From contig NZ_FWEX01000006.1 of assembly GCF_900170025.1 (NCBI RefSeq), positions 1,387,089 to 1,451,088 of the forward strand: DNA of 64,000 bases, written 5' to 3'. The notes below the pieces were generated by a model, which was not told the origin of the DNA, ran no database searches, and worked only from the letters and a program-made list of their open reading frames with translations. A program made the translations under genes and the position numbers. The stretch's first letter is position 1. Each line of letters begins with the position of its first letter. Source of the stretch: Nitrospira sp. ND1. Lineage in GTDB: Bacteria; Nitrospirota; Nitrospiria; Nitrospirales; Nitrospiraceae. Below are positions 1-8,420 of this stretch, piece by piece.

Positions 1-1
1 C

Positions 2-970
2 AACGGCACCAGACTCGCCCGCATGATCACCGACCTCCTGGACCTCTCGCGTGTCGAGGCCGGTAAACTCGTGCTCTCTTTCGAACAGGTGTGCCTTCCG
101 ACGATCGTGAGCGACGTCATCGAACAACTCCTGCCGCTCGCCATCACCAAGCACCTCAATATCGAACTTCACAGTCCGGATCCAGAACTGCTGGTGTGGG
201 CGGATCAGGACCGGCTCAGTCAGATTTTGACGAATTTATTGGATAATGCTATCAAGTACACTCCTGACGGAGGACAGGTCTCGGTGGAGCTTTCGGTCGA
301 TACGCACGACATGGCTCGTATCGTCATCCGTGATAACGGCCAAGGCATCCCCCCGGATGCGCTTCCCAAACTCTTTGATCCGTTCTTCCGCGTGCAGCAA
401 GAAGAGCGAAGCCAAACCAAGGGATTGGGACTCGGGTTGGCGATCGTCAAAGACTTAGTCGATCTACACGGCGGCAGCATCACGGTTCGTAGCGAGGTGG
501 ATCAGGGAACGGAGTTTACCTTCACCCTTCCCCTGCATTCGCGCGAACCATCTCCCGCCGGCCAGTTGCCCGCCGTTCGCCGCACGGTGTTGGTCGTCGA
601 CGACGATCCTGACATTTGTGACCTGCTGCGGGATCGCCTGGAGGCGGAAGGCGTTCATGTCTGCACCGCGGCGGACGGTCGCGCCGCATTACGGATGCTG
701 GCGGAGACGACGGTCGATGGAGTGTTGCTTGATATCGCCCTGCCGGAATTGGACGGGTTTGAAGTCCTGCGACAGTTGCGTCCCACTCACCCCACGTTGC
801 CGGTGGTCATGATGACGGCCGTGGAGGCGCTGGATCGCGCCATGGCGGCAGTGGAATCCGGCGCTCAAGATTACCTCCTGAAGCCCTTCGATGGAACCAG
901 GCTGCGGCAAATCGTCGATCGTTGGTTCGTCATCGGCTCCGGTCAATCCGAGTCTCCGATAGGACGGTAA
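2..970 (+). CDS. Hybrid histidine kinase with C-terminal receiver (5'-truncated by window edge)
   Basis: The frame is open from the first bases of the window, so the true start lies upstream. The visible part begins in the second helix of a HisKA dimerisation domain (RMITDLLDLSRVEAGK). A complete HATPase_c domain follows, with N box LDNAIKYTPDG, G1 box DNGQGIPPD, F box FDPFFRV and G2 box GLGLGLAIV. After a short linker comes a full receiver domain: acidic pocket VVDDDPD, phospho-acceptor Asp in LLDIALPELDG, conserved Thr in MMTA and Lys in YLLKPF. It should be a cytoplasmic-facing sensor kinase that passes phosphate to its own receiver. The phospho-accepting His and all sensing domains lie outside the window. 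The stop codon is 4 bases before the next gene, so the two are probably co-transcribed. Confidence 0.9.
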   Translation, partial: NGTRLARMITDLLDLSRVEAGKLVLSFEQVCLPTIVSDVIEQLLPLAITKHLNIELHSPDPELLVWADQDRLSQILTNLLDNAIKYTPDGGQVSVELSVDTHDMARIVIRDNGQGIPPDALPKLFDPFFRVQQEERSQTKGLGLGLAIVKDLVDLHGGSITVRSEVDQGTEFTFTLPLHSREPSPAGQLPAVRRTVLVVDDDPDICDLLRDRLEAEGVHVCTAADGRAALRMLAETTVDGVLLDIALPELDGFEVLRQLRPTHPTLPVVMMTAVEALDRAMAAVESGAQDYLLKPFDGTRLRQIVDRWFVIGSGQSESPIGR

Positions 971-974
971 CCCC

Positions 975-2363
975 ATGCCTCTCGCTCAGCGATTCCGCCG
1001 CGCCCTGCTTCTCTGCCTGTTGTGTTCGGCCGCCGGATTCGTCTTCGCTGCCGCTTCCGCCAACGCTCAAACCCCACGGCTCCAGGGCCAGTCCGCTGCC
1101 GCCGCCGCCATGGGGAACGCCTTCGTCGCTCAGGCCGATGACCCTTCCGCGCTTCATTACAACCCCGCCGGCATGACACAATTGCATGGATTCCAAACCC
1201 TGTTCGGAACCACGCTGATCGGGGGCACCACCCAGTTCACGAGTCCCACCGGCGCACAAGTGACAGGCGATCGCAACGGAAGCGTGGCCTGGCCCCCTCC
1301 CGGCCACGTGTACCTGGTCGCGAATCTCAAGGACCTCGGCCTGTCGGCACTCGGGAACTTCACCGCCGGTATCGGGATGAACAATCCGTTCGGTTCATTG
1401 ACCAGATATCCGAACGATGGGCCGTTTCGCACGGCCATCACCTTCACCACCTTGCCGTTACTCGATATCAAACCCACCATCGCCTACAAACTGAACGACC
1501 AACTCTCGTTCGGATTGGGCGCGGATATTTACACCTTTTCCGGGCTCTTCGGAGAAGGCCATCTCGAACAGAAATCCATCTGGCCCGGCGGGCTGGGCAT
1601 CCCGGCCGGCTCCCTGATGGAGATCAACGGAAGCGACACCACGGCAGGATTTAACGTCAGCCTCCTGTACACCCCCTTCCGCAACAGCGACGGGAAACCA
1701 CTCGTCAACATCGGCATGGTCTATCGCAGTCAAGCCACCTTTCATCTCACGGGCAACTTTCTCGCCAACGGCGCATCAGTCGCCGGCGCCACAGCCACCT
1801 TCGTCCTGCCGCAAGTCTTCTCCGGCGGCATCGGCATCTGGCCGGTTCGTACGTCCGAGCGCGAATGGAAACTGGAATTCGATGTGGACTACACGGGATG
1901 GAAATCCAACAGGAACCTCGATGTCCATTTGACGAACGGCGCCCTGTTGCCGTTTCCGCAAAATTGGCAGAGCACCTATACCGTCATGATCGGCACCGAA
2001 TACCGATGGCTGCGCCTGGCCTCGATGCCGGATTGGGACATTGCCCTTCGGGCCGGCTACATGAACCAGCAGGCACAAATACCCGATCGCACCTTTAATC
2101 CTGGAGTCCCCTCAGCCAATACCCACATTCCCTCCGTCGGGATCGGGTTGGCCTGCCATGAAAACGGTTCGTTCCTCGGGCTGGTGCGTTGCGGCGAACT
2201 GGGAATCGGCCCGCTGAAGCCGAAATTGTTCGCCATCGATCTCGCGTATCAAGCGGGTCTGTATGAAGTACGCACCATCGCAGGCAACCAAAACCCAACC
2301 GTCAATGGCCGATACGACAGCATGGTTCATGTCGGCTCGCTGTCGTTGCGGTTCAATTACTGA
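975..2363 (+). CDS. FadL/OmpP1/TodX-family outer-membrane channel
   Basis: 462-residue outer-membrane protein. An N-terminal signal peptide (hydrophobic LLLCLLCSAAGFVFAAASA) ends near ANAQT. The mature protein opens with the family's typical start: a small-residue-rich QSAAAAAMGNAFVAQADD, then PSALHYNPAGM (NPA motif), as in FadL-type transporters of hydrophobic compounds. The rest alternates short polar and aromatic stretches expected of a beta barrel and ends in an aromatic C-terminal strand (SLSLRFNY). The substrate cannot be told from sequence; long-chain fatty acids or aromatic hydrocarbons are the known ligands of the family. Its start lies 4 bases after the upstream hybrid kinase, suggesting one transcript and a possible sensory link. 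Confidence 0.85.
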   Translation: MPLAQRFRRALLLCLLCSAAGFVFAAASANAQTPRLQGQSAAAAAMGNAFVAQADDPSALHYNPAGMTQLHGFQTLFGTTLIGGTTQFTSPTGAQVTGDRNGSVAWPPPGHVYLVANLKDLGLSALGNFTAGIGMNNPFGSLTRYPNDGPFRTAITFTTLPLLDIKPTIAYKLNDQLSFGLGADIYTFSGLFGEGHLEQKSIWPGGLGIPAGSLMEINGSDTTAGFNVSLLYTPFRNSDGKPLVNIGMVYRSQATFHLTGNFLANGASVAGATATFVLPQVFSGGIGIWPVRTSEREWKLEFDVDYTGWKSNRNLDVHLTNGALLPFPQNWQSTYTVMIGTEYRWLRLASMPDWDIALRAGYMNQQAQIPDRTFNPGVPSANTHIPSVGIGLACHENGSFLGLVRCGELGIGPLKPKLFAIDLAYQAGLYEVRTIAGNQNPTVNGRYDSMVHVGSLSLRFNY

Positions 2364-2850
2364 GTCCAACACGTTTCTGCCGGCTCCGATCGTTATGTCC
2401 TGCCCCGTTTCTTCCCTTCAGGCACAACATGCCCCACGCCTACGGCAGAGGCTCTTCGGCCTCGGGACAACCGTTCGTCGATGCGCCGCGATGGCCTCAT
2501 CTTCAGGCATCGACGGCATGACGGTTGCTTCTTCCACTGCCATGGGTCAATGCAGCCGAGGGAACAGGTGGATCGAATCGTGCTCGTGCCTTTTCGGCGT
2601 GGCAGAGAGCCGGTTTCCTGTCGCCGGTTGTCAACCAAGAGCAACCGCATGACAAGGCCTCCTGTCGTGCCCATCCAGCGCTGATCAGACCGCCTTCTCC
2701 ACGCCATCTGCCGCGTCTTCGCCATCACAGGAGACGCGGCAACCTCTCTCCAGGCCAGATCCTGAACCGTCCTTTCCAGCTACTTTTTAATCACATCTCT
2801 CTATCTCGCCCGCGAGTCGCCCCTCACCCCTTCATGCAGGCATCCACTGT
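2364..2850 (+). other. Non-coding or decayed stretch, no recognised gene
   Basis: Frames are open in places, but none of the translations resembles a protein: they are rich in Arg, Ser, Pro and Cys as expected of random GC-rich DNA. A TTG-initiated frame from 2525 starts with a signal-peptide-like LLPLPWVNAAEG but continues as low-information sequence. It could be the wrecked 5' part of the DUF928 gene whose 3' part follows, but I cannot show this. Confidence 0.4.
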
Positions 2851-3183
2851 ACCGGGCTTCGGGAATATGGAATTGAATTCAAGGACCAGGAATCCTACCG
2901 ATGGTTCGTCACGTTGGTCGTGGATCCTGATGAACCTTCACGGGACATTGTCGCAGGCGGAACCATCGAACGGATCCCCTATAGTGAAGCCTGCTCGCTG
3001 GGCATGCCATGCACCTGGACCTCTTGCGATCGTGACGCGATCTATCGTTATTCCGAATCCGGCCTCTGGTACGACGCCATCGCCTGTCTTCTCGACCTCA
3101 TAACATATGAGGGGGACAAACAGTCGTTGGAGCGAATGCTTCATCACCTCTTGAAACAGTCCGGAGTGAACCTGCCTACATAA
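2851..3183 (+). pseudogene. DUF928-family gene remnant (3' part only)
   Basis: The frame is closed by TAA at 2788-2790. Homology-like sequence starts about 2854 with no ATG, GTG or TTG before 2908-2914, well inside the conserved block. The translation contains the two hallmarks I associate with DUF928 proteins: a YRWFVTLVVDPDEPSRDIV strand ending in GGTIERI, and a C-terminal ESGLWYDAIACLLDLI helix followed by LLKQSGV. The usual signal peptide and N-terminal half are missing, and I could not find them upstream in any frame. I therefore call it a 5'-deleted or frameshifted pseudogene. A functional gene starting at GTG 2914 (89 codons) is possible but would lack half the domain. Family assignment is from memory of the motif pattern. 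Confidence 0.55.
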
Positions 3184-3462
3184 GATCCTCTTCCTGCATT
3201 GCTTCAGCCCCGTTATCCAATCTGATACGCGGTGAATGAGATCCGATACAGGCGCTGTTCGCGAGGCGCCCCCGCGTAAAGACAACGGTTCTTGTCAGAT
3301 CGCTCTCCCAATGCAGAATTTCTCAAAAGGTTTGGGAGAATCGGCGAACACTTTTTTCTCAGGCACGTACGGCACGGCTGTTGCTACTTCCAGGGGTGTA
3401 TAGGGATTGTTGCATTCTTGAGGTAACCGGAAATATCTATTCAGTACAGAAAGGAGCCTGAC

Positions 3463-3582
3463 ATGGAACTCGTCATCAGTGGTCTCCTGATCGGAGTCAG
3501 TGGCATGTTGGCTCTCTTGATTGTTGCCGTATGGAAAGACGCCGCCCCGCAGCAGCCTGAAACACATCCGCCGCAGCGGTGA
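3463..3582 (+). CDS. Small single-span membrane protein, 39 residues
   Basis: ATG at 3463 is preceded by a strong ribosome-binding site (AGAAAGGAG, 3448-3456). The peptide is MELVISGLLIGVSGMLALLI continuing VAVWKDAAPQQPETHPPQR: an N-terminal transmembrane helix of about 22 residues, then a short charged, proline-rich cytoplasmic-type tail. No family is recognised. The site spacing, clean hydrophobic helix and positive residue after it make this a credible small gene. It stands alone between the DUF928 remnant and a ribbon-helix-helix gene. Confidence 0.5.
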   Translation: MELVISGLLIGVSGMLALLIVAVWKDAAPQQPETHPPQR

Positions 3583-3690
3583 ACTTCATGACACTGACCA
3601 TATCCCTGCGCAACGGACTCGCGCATCGATATGACGCAGGCGCCGGGCCAAGCGCTCAACATCAGTGTTCGCGTGCAAAGGAGTGGCACC

Positions 3691-3972
3691 ATGAATCGAT
3701 TTATCTATCTGCGATCCCAGAAACGCCAACGTATGACCGTCAGCCTGCCGACCGAGCTCCTGGAACGCATGCGCGATGCCGCTTATTGGACATCGGGCAC
3801 CACTATGGCCGGCCTCATTTCATCCGCGATCGAAGATCTCCTCCATAATCTGGAATCGCAGAATGGCCGACCTTTTTCGCCACGTCTTCAAGATTTGAAA
3901 CCAGGTCGTCCGCGCGCAAATAAAACCAATCGGGCGCCTGTATCTGAAGACATACAGACTGTATCCAACTAG
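3691..3972 (+). CDS. Ribbon-helix-helix (CopG/ParD-like) DNA-binding protein
   Basis: 93 residues from ATG 3691, chosen over the longer frame from 3631 because AAAGGAG lies just upstream (3677-3683). Residues 14-48 fit a ribbon-helix-helix fold: a short strand RMTVSLPTELL, then helix ERMRDAAYWTS and helix MAGLISSAIEDLLHNL. The C-terminal half is basic and unstructured (LKPGRPRANKTNR). Proteins of this look are common on plasmids and integrative elements, often near partition or transfer genes, but no such partner is seen here and no toxin gene is adjacent. It may be a remnant of a mobile element or an orphan regulator. Confidence 0.6.
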   Translation: MNRFIYLRSQKRQRMTVSLPTELLERMRDAAYWTSGTTMAGLISSAIEDLLHNLESQNGRPFSPRLQDLKPGRPRANKTNRAPVSEDIQTVSN

Positions 3973-4190
3973 ATACGTGCTTCGATCCGAGAGCTCCTCT
4001 CTCGACCTCGCTCCTTGCGTAGACGGCCGAAATCGCGTGAATCCCCCGATAATTCACGCGTCTGCTTTCCGCATACCGAGAATCCCATAAGCATGCATTT
4101 TGCGTGAGAGTACTTCTAATCATATGGTCCTCGTGCTTGTCTTCTGTCCAACCATGCCCGACACCGCCGGGCCGGGATCCACGGTATGCC

Positions 4191-6284
4191 ATGCGCCCTC
4201 TGATGCACCCCCCCGGCACCGTCTCCTCCCCCCTATCTCCCTCTCCGCCGGCTAAGCGACACCCTGTGGCGGCAGGACCGACCAGGAATCGGTTACGACA
4301 CTCTGCCCCTCCACTATGTGGTGGGCTCTTGATCTGCTGCTGTGCCATCGGCGCTCATGCTCAGGACGCATCGCCTCCCGCGACGACTCCAACAGCAGCG
4401 GCACCGGTCAGCGAAGAGCTCGAATTGCTCAAAGAGGAAGAAACCGTCAGCATCGCCACTCGCCATGAGCAACCCATCTCGCAAGCACCCTCCAACGTCT
4501 ACGTCATCACCGACGAGGACATTCGGCACTCGGGCGCGACCGACATTCCCACTATTCTCCGCCGCGTACCCGGGCTGGATGTCATGCAGGTCACCGGTGC
4601 GGACTTCAATGTCAGCGCACGAGGCGACAATCAACTCTTCGCCAACAAAATTCTCGTGATGGTGGACGGTCGCTCGATCTACATCGACGGCCAGGGCCTC
4701 GTGTTCTGGAAATCTCTTCCGGTCACCCTTCCGGAGATTAAACGCATCGAGGTACTGAAAGGACCCGCCTCTGTTGTTTACGGCTTCAATGCCTTCGACG
4801 GGGTGATCAACATCATCACGAAGTCCGCTCAGGACATGAAGGGCACGACGTTGCAGTTCGGCGGCGGGGAACTCGGCACCATCTCCAGTTCCGCTGTCCA
4901 GGCTGGATCAGCGGGCAAACTTGACTACCGTCTCTCCATCGGCCATGACCAGAATCAACAATGGCGCAACCATGACGCACTCGCCTTCCGGTCGAACAAG
5001 TTCAACGTGCAGACGCAGTACAACTTCTCCGGTGACGCCACCTTGCGCGTTGCCGGAGGGTTCATCGATACCAATCGCTTCGACGGCCCCGTTTCAAACG
5101 TCCAGATTCCTCGTTCCCAATTCAATCAAGGATATACGGACGTGCATTACCAGTACCGCAATTTCTCCGTGCGCGGCTGGTGGCAGGGCAATGACATCCC
5201 CGTCGACTCCGCCACACATCCGCTTCTCTCGCAATTTGTCCGACAGGCGAACGCGACGGACGGGTCCAATGTGTCTTTCACCACGAACACCTATAACATA
5301 GAGGCACAACACAGCCTCGAATTCGTCTCGGCCAACCGGCTGAGTTATGGCGTCAATTATCGTTACAACACAGTCGACGGCAGTGCCGTCTCAGAATTAG
5401 GGCGAGAAGATCGTCTCGGGGTCCATCTCCAGGACGAGTGGAAGATACGTCCATCTCTCACCCTCGTGGCCGGAGTCCGCTACGACCTGCACACAAGAAT
5501 CAACGGCACCTGGAGTCCGCGTGTCGCCCTCGTCTACAACCTAACGCCGGAGCATACATTTCGCGTCAGCGGATCTGTCGCCTACCGCCCCCCGACCCTA
5601 TTCGAATCGAATCTTGATCTTCGCATCTTGCCGACCGTTCCACCGCTGTTCGCACCCATCCCGCTGTTTGGCTCACAGACACTCAATCCTGAGCAGATCA
5701 TTTCCTACGAAGCGGGATACCAGGGCTGGTGGATGAAACACCGGCTCCGGACCAGGCTCGACCTCTTCTTCAATCACCTCTCCGACTTGATCAACTTCCA
5801 AACCGTCGGCACCGCGCGCACGCTCGTCAACGGCGGCGAGGCGGATATCTACGGAACCGAAGCAGGCTTGGAGTTCCTCGCCACTCGCTGGCTCAGCGGC
5901 TTTGCGAATGTGTCCTACCAGAAGATCGGACAAACCTTCACCGGCGTCTCACGGCGCGGCGGCCCGGACTGGAAAGCGAACGTGGGCCTCCGCGGCGACT
6001 GGGACAACGGCCTCAACGGAGAAATCGCAGTCCATTACGTTGCAAGCGCCACTTACCCCTTGATCGAATTTTTTACCGCGCTCGCACCGGTGCTTCCTAG
6101 CCCCACCAGTCCGACAGTCGATAGTTACACCCTGTTGAACCTGCGTGGCGGATACCGATTCTGGCATGACAAGGCTGAATTGGCCGTGGCCGTCTACAAC
6201 GCGCTCAACGACAAACACAAGGAACATCCGCTGGGCGATACGCTCGGGAGCCGCGTGATGGGTTGGGTCACCTTGAGGTTTTAA
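4191..6284 (+). CDS. TonB-dependent receptor (first of a tandem pair)
   Basis: ATG 4191 is preferred over GTG 4104 because it gives a shorter leader before the signal peptide (core GGLLICCCAIGAHAQ). The mature protein starts with a short linker (EELELLKEEETVSIATR). A plug domain follows (SNVYVITDEDIRHSG, ILRRVPGLDV, ILVMVDGRSIYIDG, RIEVLKGPASVVYG, DGVINIITKSA). The rest is a beta barrel of about 500 residues ending in the aromatic terminal residue of MGWVTLRF. There is no STN signalling domain at the N terminus, so it is not a classical FecA-type transducer. The ligand is unknown: siderophores, vitamin B12, metals and carbohydrates are all known in the superfamily. The paralogue starts 2 bases after its stop. 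Downstream genes encode signal-transduction proteins. Confidence 0.9.
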   Translation: MRPLMHPPGTVSSPLSPSPPAKRHPVAAGPTRNRLRHSAPPLCGGLLICCCAIGAHAQDASPPATTPTAAAPVSEELELLKEEETVSIATRHEQPISQAPSNVYVITDEDIRHSGATDIPTILRRVPGLDVMQVTGADFNVSARGDNQLFANKILVMVDGRSIYIDGQGLVFWKSLPVTLPEIKRIEVLKGPASVVYGFNAFDGVINIITKSAQDMKGTTLQFGGGELGTISSSAVQAGSAGKLDYRLSIGHDQNQQWRNHDALAFRSNKFNVQTQYNFSGDATLRVAGGFIDTNRFDGPVSNVQIPRSQFNQGYTDVHYQYRNFSVRGWWQGNDIPVDSATHPLLSQFVRQANATDGSNVSFTTNTYNIEAQHSLEFVSANRLSYGVNYRYNTVDGSAVSELGREDRLGVHLQDEWKIRPSLTLVAGVRYDLHTRINGTWSPRVALVYNLTPEHTFRVSGSVAYRPPTLFESNLDLRILPTVPPLFAPIPLFGSQTLNPEQIISYEAGYQGWWMKHRLRTRLDLFFNHLSDLINFQTVGTARTLVNGGEADIYGTEAGLEFLATRWLSGFANVSYQKIGQTFTGVSRRGGPDWKANVGLRGDWDNGLNGEIAVHYVASATYPLIEFFTALAPVLPSPTSPTVDSYTLLNLRGGYRFWHDKAELAVAVYNALNDKHKEHPLGDTLGSRVMGWVTLRF

Positions 6285-6285
6285 A

Positions 6286-8352
6286 TTGAACGTGACGTCT
6301 TTTGAATTGAACACAGCCTGGTATCCGTTGTCGGCAGTGCTGTTGCTCCTGTGCCTCAGCAGCGTTGCGGCTGCCGAACCGCCGCCGGTCATCGACGAGT
6401 CCATGACTTCCGCCGTCAGCAATGAACTGGAACTCTTGAAAGAAGAAGAAACCGTGAGTATTGCATCTCGTTATGAACAGCCGATTTCCCAGGCTCCGTC
6501 GAACGTGTATGTGATCACGGACGAAGATATCCGGCAATCCGGCGCTATTGATTTGCCGACTGTCCTTCGCCGCGTTCCGGGCCTGGAAATCATGCAGATG
6601 ACAGGCGGCGACTTCAATGTGAGTGCCAGGGGAGGAAACCAGCCCTTCGCAAACAAGATGCTCGTCATGGTGGATGGACGATCCATCTACGGCGATGTCC
6701 AGGGGACCGTCTTCTGGAAATCCATTCCGGTCACCCTACCTGAAATTAGACGCATCGAAGTCCTCAAGGGTCCCGCCTCGGCCATGTATGGGTTCAATGC
6801 TTTCGACGGGGTCATCAACATCATCACCAAATCGCCTGAAGAGATGAAAGGCACGACCCTGCAATTCGGAGGAGGTGAACTCGGCACGATCAGCAGCGCC
6901 GCGGTCCATGCCGGGACCATCGGGAAGTTCGGTTACCGCCTCTCCATCGGTCGCGATCAGACACAACAGTGGCGGGATCGTGATGCTCTGGGGTTTCGGT
7001 CGAATAAGTTCAATGTACAAACCGAGTACGCCTTGTCGTCGACTTCCAAACTGCAGGTATCAGGCGGGCTGGTCGACACCAATCGGTACGACGGGCAGGT
7101 CGGGGAAGTCACCAGCAATTCGATCCGGCCATCGCTCGCTTACGCCAATGTCCTCTATGAGCAGGGCGCCTTTCTCATTCGAGCCTGGTGGTCAGGATAC
7201 ACGGACAACGCAACGATTACTCCCAACTCTCAATTGGTCGATCTCCTGAGCATTACCGACCGCAACGGACAATCGACCAATCCCTTCTCCGGGAATACCT
7301 ATAACGTCGATGTGCAACATGCAACCAATCTGTGGGCGACTCACCGGCTGCTCTATGGCGCCACGTATCGCCACAACTCATTGTCGAGCACGACGATCGA
7401 CCGGTTCAGTCGTGAAGACCGCCTGGGGCTCTTCATCCAGGATGAATGGCGCGCCGCATCTTCGCTGACGATCGTCGCCGGGCTGCGCTACGATCTCCAC
7501 ACACAAATCACCGGGACTTGGAGCCCGCGTGTGGCCATCCTCTACCAGCCCGTTGAGGGCCACACCTTTCACCTCTCCGGATCGGCTGCCTACCGGCCCC
7601 CGACCCTCTTCGAATCCCATCAGAACCAACGCGTGACCACGACCATTCCGACTGGTGTGCCGTTTCCGCCCTCAATCTCGTCGACGGTTCCGATCAGCGG
7701 CTCGACCCGGCTCGCCCCTGAACAGATCATTTCGTATGAGGCCGGCTATCAGGGCTGGTATTGGAAACATCGCTTGAGGGTGCGGGCGGACCTATTTTTC
7801 AACCATGTCTCCGATCTGATCGGCAGCCGAATCACCTCCGGCGGCGCTTCCGAATTCGTCAACGACCAGGGCTCTGCGGACATCTATGGCGGCGAGGCCG
7901 GAATTGAATTTCTCGCCAGCCGCTGGCTCAGCGGATTTGCCAACTATGCCTATGAGGAAATCGGCCAGTCGTTCAGCGGGACGGTCAAACGGGGTGCCCC
8001 GCGATCGAAAGTCAGCGCGGGTCTGAGAACCGAATGGGACAACGGCCTGAGCGGGGAAATCAGTTACTACTATGTCGGCGCAACCACGTATCCCATTGCA
8101 CAAACCTTCACGACATTGGCGAGTATTCCGACGACCGGCGTCATCGCGCCGGGGGATCGCGTCGACAGTTACAACCTGCTCAATCTCCGCGTCGGATATC
8201 GATTCTGGCAACAGAAGGCCGCCGCCGGGTACATGCGCGACGCGGAAGTCGCCTTCTCGATCTTCAATGCACTGAACGACAAGCATCGGGAGCATCCGCT
8301 CGGCGACCGGATCGGCAGTCGGTCGATGGGATGGGTCACTGTGAGATTTTGA
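6286..8352 (+). CDS. TonB-dependent receptor (second of a tandem pair)
   Basis: Starts at TTG 6286, separated by a single base from the stop of the first receptor; an in-frame GTG at 6292 is an alternative. The signal peptide core is SAVLLLLCLSSVAAAEP. The plug is nearly the same as in the first copy (LELLKEEETVSIASRYEQP, RIEVLKGPASAMYG, DGVINIITKSP, GTTLQFGGGELGTISS). The barrel runs to MGWVTVRF. The extracellular-loop regions differ in length and composition between the copies (for example about 7620-7700 versus 5600-5690), while plug and strand segments stay close. This is what duplication followed by ligand-site divergence would leave. No STN domain. Confidence 0.9.
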   Translation: MNVTSFELNTAWYPLSAVLLLLCLSSVAAAEPPPVIDESMTSAVSNELELLKEEETVSIASRYEQPISQAPSNVYVITDEDIRQSGAIDLPTVLRRVPGLEIMQMTGGDFNVSARGGNQPFANKMLVMVDGRSIYGDVQGTVFWKSIPVTLPEIRRIEVLKGPASAMYGFNAFDGVINIITKSPEEMKGTTLQFGGGELGTISSAAVHAGTIGKFGYRLSIGRDQTQQWRDRDALGFRSNKFNVQTEYALSSTSKLQVSGGLVDTNRYDGQVGEVTSNSIRPSLAYANVLYEQGAFLIRAWWSGYTDNATITPNSQLVDLLSITDRNGQSTNPFSGNTYNVDVQHATNLWATHRLLYGATYRHNSLSSTTIDRFSREDRLGLFIQDEWRAASSLTIVAGLRYDLHTQITGTWSPRVAILYQPVEGHTFHLSGSAAYRPPTLFESHQNQRVTTTIPTGVPFPPSISSTVPISGSTRLAPEQIISYEAGYQGWYWKHRLRVRADLFFNHVSDLIGSRITSGGASEFVNDQGSADIYGGEAGIEFLASRWLSGFANYAYEEIGQSFSGTVKRGAPRSKVSAGLRTEWDNGLSGEISYYYVGATTYPIAQTFTTLASIPTTGVIAPGDRVDSYNLLNLRVGYRFWQQKAAAGYMRDAEVAFSIFNALNDKHREHPLGDRIGSRSMGWVTVRF

Positions 8353-8420
8353 CGGAATCATCGGCATGCTCAGAGCAAGGTTTCAGGCCATGAGAACTCC
8401 GGAGTGACAGCGAGGCCGCT

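Noticed and set aside
2525-3103. 192-codon TTG-initiated frame as a new gene
   Set aside because: No ribosome-binding site, no conserved pattern, and it crosses the DUF928 remnant in another frame.
3640-3972. Toxin-antitoxin pair around the ribbon-helix-helix gene
   Set aside because: No adjacent frame encodes a RelE-, ParE- or PIN-like toxin on either strand.
4104-4190. GTG 4104 as start of the first TonB receptor
   Set aside because: It would put nearly 90 residues ahead of the signal-peptide core, and there is no ribosome-binding site; ATG 4191 is more plausible.
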